Positions 24,401 to 36,400 of a stretch of 64,000 nt of DNA are shown piece after piece. Under the pieces are notes generated by a model. That model had not been told where the DNA came from and did not search any database. It saw nothing but the letters and a program-made list of their open reading frames with translations. The position numbers and the translations under genes are program-made. Source of the DNA: Branchiostoma floridae (taxonomy: Eukaryota; Chordata; Leptocardii; Amphioxiformes; Branchiostomatidae); the NCBI RefSeq assembly GCF_000003815.2, contig NC_049991.1, positions 10,809,024 through 10,873,023 on the forward strand. The letters are read 5' to 3'. Position 1 is the first letter of the stretch; each line of letters opens with the position of its first letter.

Positions 24401-27400
24401 ATGCTATGTTTCCTCCACTATGCTTCTACGACCTTTATCAACAACATAGCCTGGTTACCAAACCCCAGCCCGATCTCAAGTATCTATCGTGCAACACGAA
24501 AGATATATCTTGAGGTTGGGGTATGGAATCCAGGCTATCAACAACAGTGTTACAACTAGGCAGTAACATGCAGATACATGTACATCTAAGAATCCATGAT
24601 CATTTCCCCAGATTTGAGAATAACTCTATCAACTAATCAAGTACAAGGTCTGGCTGACTCAACTGAGATCAACAAGTATATTTCTGGGCTGATGGTCATT
24701 GTAAACATCTAACGCTAATTTACCTTTATCTGTGGGGTAACCTATATTCGTTGTATTTAACAATGGGATATTTAGGGATATCAAGTCGACGGATGTTTGT
24801 TTTAAATTGCAATATTTGAAAAGTATTGTTGTATGAAACCACCATATGTTGATTTGATATCCCTAAATATCCCGATTTTAGATACAACGGATATAGGTTA
24901 CGCCATGGGTAAAGGTGAACTAACGTTACATGTAGTTTTCTTCCTATCTGCGTGCTAACAACCACATGTTGCCTGTTGATGGTTCAATTGATAGGCATGG
25001 CCACTGACAAACAGAGCCAGGTCATTCTCCAACCCTCCTGAGTCTTGTAGGAAAGGAAGTGGACATTTCTCCCATAGCAATGGGCAGGCAAACATTTTAG
25101 TCTGGGTCAGCTTCCATGTCTGTGATGACTAACATGAAAAAAAAACATAAGTAATGATGTCAGATGAAAAAAAAACATAAGTAATGATGTCAGATGAAAA
25201 AAAAACATAAGTAATGATGTCAGATGCATCAATTGACATATTTGACAAACTATTTAATACCATTTGTCAAGTTCTTATACTTTTTGTACCCATAACATTC
25301 TACAGTCACCACCAACAGCAGTCCCACCATGATGTCCCTCCTGTACACAATCCTGATCATACCAGCTTGTCTGGTGGTCAGCATCTATGGCCAGGGGTCA
25401 TATTCTGGCCAGGGGAAACACTCTGGCCAAGGGAAACAGTCGGAGGAGGCTCCTGAGCAAGGCCAGTGTGTGAGGTGTTGCCCACAAGACAACCCCCCAG
25501 GGCCTCAGATCATCGCTCTTCCTCAACAAATGACATCAGAGAAGGGAGATAAAGGTGGGTACCACAGTCTTATCTGATAGTGGTCTTTAGCCAAGTAGAC
25601 ATCAAGGTCAGTAAGCAACACCATCCAGTCAAAACAAATCACAATGCCATCTTCTTGTTAAAAAACAAACCAACTATAACAATGTACATCTATTCACAAG
25701 TTCACAACCCTTTATCATTTTGATAACCATTTTGTAAATCAGATGGTTGATTTTTGACTTGAGTTTGCCTGGGAAGAGGGAACCAGGGTTGCCAACTTAT
25801 TCAAATTTGACCTGAAACCATCCTGGTCCTCTTCCTTTGGGGAAGACTACAACAATTTTAGCATCAGAGAAAAGTCTGTTTCTCCAGTGTTTTGTCCACA
25901 TCTAAAAAAATCTGGCAACCCTGTTTCCCCCAGGTGACCCCGGCTGGCCCGGCCCTGTGGGTGTGAGGGGACCGGAGGGGACAGAGGGACCCCCTGGACT
26001 GGACGGAGCCAGAGGACCAAGAGGACCCCCCGCCCCGAACGCCACCAGACCTCAGGCTGCCTTCTCCGTGTTACGGGCATCTCCTATGTTTGGGGATCAC
26101 AAATACCAAACCATCACCTTTGAACACCAGTTTGTAAACATAGACCAGCACTTTAACAATGACACAGGCGTGTTTTACTGCATGATCTCTGGCATCTACC
26201 ATTTCTCTTACACTATACACACATACAATGGGTACGAATCGTATGTACACCTGATGAAGAATGAGGAGAAGCAGGTAATGAACTTTAGCCAGTCTGGCAG
26301 CCGCAGCATCATGCAGACACAGTTTGCAATGCTGCCGCTGGACAAAGGAGACCGTGTCTGGCTACGACTAGCTGGCAGGAATACAACTGCCATCTTTAGT
26401 GACAGCAAAGACTTCTACGTCACCTTTAACGGGTACCTGGCAGTGCCTCAGGACTATGAACTCAGTAATATCATACCACAGAAGACAGAACCTGACAAAG
26501 GCCATGTACTTGATTGAGAGCTATTTGAATACCAAAGCTACAGTTCTACCATTGTACTGAGTGTGTACTTTGTGCTCTGTTGAGTGTACAGGTGTAAAAA
26601 AAAACAGTAGAATACTGTATAATTAAACAATCGTTTGAGTGTTGTGACCTCAGACTTATTTTTTAAAAAGACTACTTGTCTTACTTCAACCTATTGAAAG
26701 TTTAATTACCAGAGAACCAGAACAGAAGACTGATACACATACAGCATACTTAAGGTTCAAAAGTATGAAATTGTGTTGTTTTCACTGGCATGGAATAACA
26801 ACAATAAACATTGGTTTGTATATGAATGTAAAATAATGACTTTATGTGTTGAATAAAAGATTTGAAACTGAATGAATCTTCACCTGACACTGTCTTAGGG
26901 CTGGATTGGTCTTTTTCATATGTACATGTATGTAAATGAATTCAAACCTTTTCCCAAAAAAAGCCACAGCAAAAGGAAGTTCTTGTGCTGAAAGGTGACA
27001 GGGCATTGAATACAACACATGCAAAATGCTGCTACTTGCGTGCAAAGAAGCCATGCTATGCCAAGTAGGGAAATACTAGTTGACTAATATGTAATACAAA
27101 TAGCAGACCATAACCTAGGACAAAGGAACAACCAGGGCCGTGATCTTGACTGACACACACTGTGATTGGTGATAGGTACTAGTACCAACCACCAAGTAGC
27201 TATCTGAATACCAGATGTGTGTTATTACCCAATCCTTGACCTTGTACTTGGCTTCTTGAGAACATACAGAGTGTTAGTATGGTTCCATTTACCATTGATG
27301 GAAGCTAGGCTGGTGGTCATTACTTGAAGGTTACAGGCCATCTTTCTTACAAAAACCTGTCAGAAAACCCTGGGTGAAATAAACCATAAAAAAATCATGT

Positions 27401-30400
27401 CAATCCACAAACATTTCTATTACATTTCCATTGCTTTATTTTGATTTTCTCCTGGGCATTTACACAATTGAAAGCCTTGTGTCTCACTTCCTAAGATCTA
27501 AATTGAAATCTTAGAAAGGCACATTATAAGCCTTTTAAAAAAAGGATAGCTCTGCCTCTGGCTTGCTCCAAAGTCCTCAGTGGCAGTAGCCCAACAGTCT
27601 GTAGCAGACCAGAAAATGTTTCTCACATTTCTTGAGTTTATCATGATTAACATTTAAGGAACAGATGGAGACAGACCATGGGCCTGGATATCTGCTTTCT
27701 TCTTATGGTATCTTAGACAACTACTCATGAACTTAAGGACCAGACATTCTGACAGTTGGAATTAATCTAATAAGTAAGATTTGTAATGTGATAATGAAAA
27801 CCTGCTGAGTATTTTGTCTGGTGAGCTTTGTTTCTCCCTCCTTAACCTCCAGCTGGAGGCAACTGCTTGCAGTCTGAGACAAAAACTTTCATTTTATGAT
27901 ACAACATTTTCAATCCAAACTGCTTTGCAGGAAATTTCATCATCAAGCATTTCAGACAAACCCAAGGAAAGTCACATCACAGGCAAAGCTTTCTTTCTTA
28001 TAATCTACATGTAAATGGAATCCTTTTTGTTTAGATGTTGAACAAATCAACATCCTTGAACAAATGAATGACATACACCTAGTCACGTCCACTGATGCTT
28101 GTACAACAGCAGTGTAAAGTAATTAATTTACAAACGCAACATTTCTCTTCACAGGAGAACGCGGGTTCCCTGGTAGAACAGGGAAGATGGGACCAAAAGG
28201 ACACAAGGGTGTTGCTGGACCTCCTGGACCCAAGGGAATAGCCGGTCCTCCTGGCCCTCAAGAGAAACTCCAGGCATCAGCCTTCTCTGTCATTCGCAGC
28301 AAACCCATGGAGGGGACCAAGTATTACCAGGTGGTGATGTATGACAAAGTGTTGGTGAACACTGGAGATCACTTTAACTTGTACACAGGGAAGTTCTACT
28401 GTGTCATCCCAGGGATCTACTACTTCTCTGCCACAGTCCACACCTACAACAGCAGGACAACCTACCTACATCTGATGAAGAACAACCAACCACAGGTCAT
28501 CCTGTTTGCCCAGGAGGGTGACCGCAGCATCATGCAGTCCCAGACAGTCATGTTGAAGCTGATTGTGGGAGACCAGGTATGGATGAGGATGGACTATGGA
28601 GACCATCTCGCCGTATTTGGTGATGAGGAAGATGCATATGTCACCTTCAGTGGACATTTAGTTTTTCCCACATATAACATGTGATTTACACAAGGCATAT
28701 ATTGAAAGAATGAATATCCTAAAATTGTAAGCCTGATTTTTTTCTTCCCACATTTGTCAGCCACATGGTATATTTCTGTTTTGACTACAAATCTAATCTG
28801 AGAGTTAGAAACTTCCCAAGAGGGATGGGCAGTATGATGTTATGAGCCAAAAATGTGGGCACAAATCTCTTCCACACCATTATGTTCTAAATGTTTATAT
28901 CATACTTCACACAGGGAGACAGGCTCAACAGACCATTTCCCAACTGGCTTTTGTACAGTTCTCAATGTGACACAGAGGATCATCAATTTATAATAAATAT
29001 TTTGCAATGTTGCTCAAGAGATTTACAGCTCTCGTTTTTTCAAAGCCTTGTGACACTTAGATGGTGCATTGTGGTATTACTGGTTAATTAGAGTCTGATG
29101 TATATACAATACAATGAGCTAAAATTGTTTGATATCAGTATCAGTGTAGATCTTGGCTACTCTTACACAGTGATATACATAACAGGTTGCAGGCTTTTCC
29201 CCACAGCATTTCATCAATAGAGTTTCCGTTTCCGTTTCCAGGACGCGACAGAAAAAATCCTGTCTGAAACTATCAGAGTATGGAGCTAAAACTTGGATCA
29301 AACCCAGGTTAAGTATCAACCCCCCAAACACACACAGTTGCATTCAGGTAAGACTCTCAACAGTTCATTTGAAAATTGAAACCCTATATTCTAGACAAAA
29401 CTAAAAAGCACAGGCAATGCACATAATTCAAACATCTCCAGATGGAAGTATTTGGAAGACATCTGGTGAAATACGGGCGAGCTGATGAAAGGGAATTAAC
29501 TCGACACTTGGTAATGGAAGACCTTTCTGTCTAGCTCTTGGAGGGTATGCTTGACTGTAACACCTACAGACTGTGGAAAACAAGGCACTCCAGACAGGAT
29601 ATGCGTGCTGTAGGTATGTCTCTGGACACATCACTTCTGACCTTCATCAAACAGACACAGCTGTCACCATTATGTGCCTCATATCTCACAGGGCCTTCAC
29701 CAAGCAAGTGAAGCTCACTAATACTCAAACACAGTCCAAATAGGTCAGTTATCCTTTCATCACTGAATAGTGCTCAACACCTGTTGACAGCTGGATATAA
29801 TAAAACATATACATCTGTCCAGTGTAATACTCTTGCACAGATTGTAACAATGAACTGTCACACACAAAGACAAACATGTCCCGTCTAGAACTTGGAAGCC
29901 AGGAGAAGCTATTAGGAATTTCTTCTTTCCAAGTAGGCATCTTTGTGGGCGGAAATTCCAGTTCCAGACAGCATGTCTGCTCATGTCTGGGTCTAAACCA
30001 GAGACAGACAAATCAAATCAATTGGGCTTCCCCACTGATGAAATCTTGTACCATGGCCAATCATGATGTGATAAAATGTACCAATTGCCTCAACAATTCA
30101 TTTCGTTCTCTGAATTTCACTTAAAAATTTTTGCAGATAATACTTTCTGCTTACATTCGTATGTCTAGATCCTTCGTTCTTCACTTATCAAAGGTAACAT
30201 AAATATACAAATTAGTTGGAATCATGCAGGATGCACCAGATGATGCTAAGGGTAGTGCCCGTCTCCATTTCAATAGCCCTTGGGCCACACAAGTTTGTGC
30301 AATTACTACTTTCTCATATGGTGAGTGCTAAGTAGAGCTAGAGAGCAGTATCTTAAAGTTTTAAGTATGACTCAGCTGGCATTCACATGTGCTCTACTCA

Positions 30401-33400
30401 CTTGGCTATTACACAAATTATGCAGAATGTAATCTTCATAAACAGTCAACTGTTCCTTTTGCACAAGTGCTGATAAGCGGTTAGGCACAGTTTCCACCAG
30501 GACTCACCATTCTGTACGGACTCACTGCTGTCACTGCTGTTGGTTCCTGAGTTGGAGGCAGGTCTCCTCACACTGTTGGCACGGCGCACGATGGCATTCA
30601 GGGTTCGTGAGTACAAGGCTTTGGCTAGCGCATCCCGGATTTGGTTTGCCTGATTGAAAAGAACAATGGTACTGTTTATGAAACCATTTTGCTATTGTTT
30701 ATCAAAAATTCAAAATCTGTATCCATGGGTGGGTGGGAGTTTTCAGATCAGTTCATATTTGTAACAATAACCAAACAACAAAATATGACAACAGCTCATT
30801 TCACTCTGAATGCTGCTTACAGGGTGATCTTCACCTTGATGCTAGGTCATTTATTACATGCATAACTTATTTGCATTTCAATCATTTCTGTACCAGTTTA
30901 CAGGTCAAGAATAAAATTACTCTAGTAGTGATTTACACAGGAAGGAAAAGAAGAGAACAACGTCATCACCATTTGAGAGCACATGAGAAGTGACTTACTG
31001 TTGCAGCATCAGCCAGTGATTTGAAGACCTGTCCCCTGACATTGTGTGTCCTGGTGGTCAGGCCTCTGTAGAGGGACACACCTGACACTCCCAACAGGGC
31101 AGCAACGGACTTGATTTCTGCACAACAAAATAAACATCACTTGTACCTGCTGTATGCATTTGTTGGTTAACATATTGCCTTTAATAGATGTCTGTATCAA
31201 TAACCGTTACACACACTGTTGGTCATTTGTGGTGATTTCAATACAGTGTATTAACTCTACATGTGTTCATGTTTGAACAACCTTTGACAACTTTGTAGAG
31301 TACCATATGTATCAGTGTCTCATCATCATCATCTACTGGGCTATGCTTCTACAGTAATCATAATCTCACCATTATTGCCCTGCACATCCAGTTCCAGTCC
31401 ATCCCCCTCAACAAATTCAATGTTTCCCAGGAGAAGCACTGCTGCCAGCACCCTCATCACATCAGCAAAGGGAATACCCAACACTGACAGGGAGCTCTGG
31501 AAGTCAGAACAGATGATAGGTTTATAACAATGTTCAAAAAGACGACAAGCATATAATACTATTTACTTTAGTGGTGAAGACCGAGTAACTATTTAACAAC
31601 CAGGAGGCAACATCATGTAGCAACAAGATAAACAGTCCTACAAAACTTCCATTAAAAACGTTTGTATGAGACTATTTTCAAACAAAATTCAAACTGTAAA
31701 CAGAATGCTATAGATAAAAAAATACTACAGGAAAATTTCAAGCTTGCCAGTGAAGGTACGGTTGTCCTCTATTGAGTTAAAGCATACTGCCTTTCCTACT
31801 GATAAAGAGTTGGTGCAAAAAAGATTGAGGAAAAAGACATTGTTCCAGACTCACCCTCCAGGCCTCGAATCTGTATCTATCCTCCATGTCATCACACAGG
31901 AGCTGCCCGCAGCTCAGGTACTTCAGGTTGTAGGCAGAGTAGCCCTGCAGGTGGAGTTTTACTGCAACACACAAAGTCTGGTTAGCAACTGTACAGAAGT
32001 GCCTCCTAGAGTACACATGAGGTACTACATGTAGGTCTGCATGTACATGTCTGTGTTCTTGCTGTAAGAAATTCTGACCATGTTTCTGTCAATTTTTTTC
32101 TTATTCATTAAAATGTCCATTCAAAATTATCATACAATAAGATTGATCATGTGCAGTATACTAATATGCACACATAACATATTGTATCATACATTTCATG
32201 ATTACCAGCCAGGTAGAGTAACCAAGGAATCCAAAAAGCAGTCTCACCTCTCTCCTCAGGTGTTAGACCAGCTAACATCTGATAGAAGATATGAAAGTTC
32301 TTCTCATGTCTGGCAGGGTGAACAACTCTAGACTGGAAAACAAAATTGTTCAGACTCATCAGATAAAATGTCAACAGTCCTATCCAATATTCATTCAGCA
32401 CAGGGCCATGTAGATACTATACTGGTCTTGCTTTGCTGAACAAAAGAAGATTTGAGGATAGTGACAAGTAGTGGTTATGCCACAATTGGCTTCATGCAGG
32501 TGTGGACATCTTCAATTGTTTATCTGTGTAGATCTTAGGCCCTGGAGCATTAATTCTCATCTGATGTTTTGCATACATACATATGATTATCATAACTAGC
32601 ATATATGTAAGTTATCTAAGTCAAACTCCAGGTGTAAGTCTTTATATCTTAAGTAAGAAATACATGTATGTGAGGCATTACTTGTTGCAATAACCTAAGA
32701 GTAGTCTGCAAGTTGACCCAAGGTGTCTGTATTTTGTATGAAGTATTTTTGACATGTTGCCAAACTCTGCATGACCTGTATGTACATAACCTGGCAAGAC
32801 AATATACAGTGCCTGCGGCTACTAAACCAATAGGTTTGGTTTTCAACTGAATACTTGTCGTGGGTGCTTCGTATTGAAAGCTATCAGGAGTGACTAATTT
32901 GAAACTAATAAGCTGGAATGAACCAAACATCAAAGAATAGCGACCTCTGATTGCACCTTTAATAGACAGTAGATATGGAAATACAATATACCAGTATCAG
33001 TCATGGATGCCACACCATAACTGAAGCTGATAACCGTTAAGTGTTTCTATTTACTACAAGCCTGGGCTAAGGTTGTTATAATCACAGATCTGAAAAAGAA
33101 TAGGAAGATCTCTGAATGGGCATAGAATTTTGCTAGTACCAAGGAGGTTTTTTTAACCTCCTTGCTAGTACAATTGTACAATGTACTAAGTCTTGTTCCA
33201 TCTTGACAAATCTGTAAACAACCTATCTTACGCTCAGAAATTCAACCAGTCGAGGAGGAAAGCTCTGAAATTTGGATACTACCAGAAATGTCTGACCATC
33301 TAGAAAAATCATATCCAGTTGCTTGAGTAATAGCTATTTGGTGTATCTCATTACCTAGATGTTTAAACTTCATAATGTCAGATTACATAGAAAGTTTAAA

Positions 33401-36400
33401 ACCAATCTGAACAACTCTGACATTTGAATAAATGAATCTGCATTATCATTTCCTTTGCCATACAATGGCTGCCTTAAGAGGTGGCAAAGCTAACTCATCA
33501 CAAAATTGCTCTAAAATGTCACAAAAAATCTTAATGTACCTCCTAGTGTCAGCTGGCTCACTCTGCATCAATACAGCACAATGGACCAGGCAAAATGTGG
33601 GATTAAAGTTGTCAGACAATGTCAATTTATAAAAATCTGATATTTGCTGGAAGACAGGTAGTCAGGTAGCATATGGCATGACAATGTGACTTTTCAAAAG
33701 GCGATGACAGAGGGGATTAACAATGTCAACCTCCTCATGATGAATCTGGTCTTCAGGGCAATTTGGTTGAAACAAACATATTTGAAAAGCTATACAAAAT
33801 GTATCCTCCATTGTCCACCCGACACTGCCGGGTAATCATAGTTATTTATAAAAATAGCAGATTCCCATAGATAAAGCAAGAGAGGGGACTGGTAAAGGTC
33901 AGAGTTGCCAAGTATACATGTACACATGTAGGTGAGCAACAACAGGAACACCCAGGAAGAATCACGGACCTGGGATTGACAAAATGCTGCCAAATATTGG
34001 AACATGTACATTATAAGATTTATCTTACATGTATAGCACATATTGACACCTTAAGATTTGCTTTGATGGATCAATTTTGTACTAGTACACACTTCATTGT
34101 GAATCATGGCTGATAAGGTTGAAAACTGTCTTACCCACCTGGTCATTTGACTTTTATGAATAACCATCCCAACTATTTCATTGTGATTCCCAAAGTGAAA
34201 GCCTTCTCTCACTCTCTATACAGAATATTTCCAATCAAACTCCTCAGTAGGCATGAAAACCTGTAACCTTCCCACAATCTGAAATAAAGAACGGTATCGA
34301 CTAATTATAGAGTATATGGTCGTACCTAATCCCTGACCGGCGGGGCTGCGTGAGGGCAGTAATCAGATCATGAAGGAGATTATCTTCCAGGTGAAAGGTT
34401 TTCCTTGTGTTTATGTTTTACAGAATTATGAAAAGGATCATTGTTGATGAATTATTGAAAAATTTAGTCACCAGATGTTTGTCCGACAGTACAGACATGC
34501 CACAAATATCTGTCTTTAACTTTAAAGAAACCACTCTTGGATGATTGCCTGACTTGTGCACAAGGACCATCACAGAAGATAGTAATTATCATCTTTATTA
34601 TCTACTTCATTGCTGTAATAATGCCACTTCTACATTACATGCTATCTGATTTTCAAGGACTGCATAAAGCTTTTTGTAGCTAGCACTTGGTCCTCACTAT
34701 AAGTGGGTAAATCCAGCATACCTACATGTGCACAGCATTAAAGCATTTCTGACAATTACTCACAGTGTATGTACATGTACAAATGGAAACCTTTAGGAGA
34801 TATAACGTTAATGACTAAAATTATCACAGTAATTTGCATAAGTGATGAAAATGAAATTTCATAAGAAACCAATATACTGAAGCAGCAATATCAACTCAAG
34901 TTTTCTCTCATGCTACCTAGCCCTGAGTAAGTTGACCTAGCCCCTGAGTAAGTTGACCTAGCCCAGAGTTTCACCTAAGAATGTATAGATAAGATAAGCC
35001 TTCACTCTCCTGGTACCTGATGGTTCTGTGCTATGTTCTAATTCCACCCCCTGCCTGGTATGTGATAAGATCTCCCCATGCCTGGTGCCTCTGTAATCCT
35101 TGTTGGTTTTTCTCCCCTTTGTCTGTCTTCCTTTAATAGATGTAAGCACAACTGGAGACAAATCCCTGTCTGCCTCTTAGCTGCTATAAAAACTGAAGTT
35201 TCCAGCCATTCCAGCGGTAGGAATGGGGACAACTTGTTGGAGTTGACATGAAAATGTGATTACCTGATCAATGAAGTAGCAGTGGATCTTGGTCCTGTAG
35301 ATGGCTCCATCTACTACATGCACTTCAATGAAATGACCCTAAGCATGGGAAAATAGAAACTCCGTCAGTAAGTATTTCATGTATTTTCCCCTGTGGCTAA
35401 ACGAATCTGGATACCACTGCATGACCAAAGAAAAATAGCAACATCCTACAGAACTCTGTCATTAATGCAAGACCTACATAACTGTAATTTGACAAGTCAT
35501 ATACAAATTTCATGTGCCCTTATGACAACCTTTGACTTTTACTATAATGTTAAAGCTCTTCTCCTAACATTTGCCAATGTGATAAGAGAATGAGAAAAAT
35601 GTGCCCAAAAAGCTTGTATCTATTATTCTATAATACTGTACTTTTCAATCAATATCTACAACGATAGTAAACATACATGTGCATGTTTTAAACAATGCTT
35701 AGAACTAGATATGCAAGTGTTACACATGTAGGTGTGTCAGGTTGTTCACTGTCATACATTTTTTTTACATGTATAACCAGCTGCTACCGCACTGGGTGCT
35801 TGCCAAGCTCGTGTGTTATGCTGAAGGGCATTCATATGGGCCACATTGATCCAGGTTCAGATGTGCAAATTGAAATGATAACTCACCATTCTACTGGACT
35901 CACTATTGGTGGCAGTTTTGGCACTTCCTATGGAGCGTAAAACAGTGAAGGCTGCAGACAGGTGCTGTAGAGGAAACAAGGTCAGTATTTATAAGAAAAA
36001 TTACTTTGGGAAAACTAAGTTTTACTTTGAAACATGACTGAGGTACTTTAACACCATGCAGAAACAGTTATGAGTTGGCTACCACCAAGAAAACAAAGCT
36101 GGAGTATACACATTTTCTTTCCAAAGATGCTGTCTCATCTTGTGTAAACCTCTTCTAAATTCCAGACAGAGATTTTGTAGAAATGTTTTTGTAAGCTGTA
36201 CATGTAGTTTTTACAGCCATTCATTTCCAACCTGTTGGAACTCCCCCCATCCCTCCCCTGCACTTTCCCTAGATTTATTCCTTTCCACTCCACAAAGAAC
36301 CACTTCTAGGGATTAATCTTCCTCACAAAGGTTGTGAATAGTGTGCTGTTTGTTGAAAAGATTACAAACTTCTTTGCTTTTGCAAGAGATGCCCCACCTC

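Larger units (their letters stand above)
21838..25132. other. myosin intron DNA upstream of the nested C1q locus
   Basis: I see no exon. Contents are an AT microsatellite, a small hairpin near 22606-22671 whose tips (ATTCCTCC..AGAGG) recall the CTCCAAGCAGA family, a TAGCCTGG MITE (24447), a 219-bp palindrome (24710) and otherwise plain intron sequence. Confidence 0.6.

Noticed and set aside
26842-27054. Search for a second signal-peptide exon (short hydrophobic frames near 27000-28000) for the downstream C1q exon
   Set aside because: No frame combined a start, a hydrophobic segment and a donor of the right phase.
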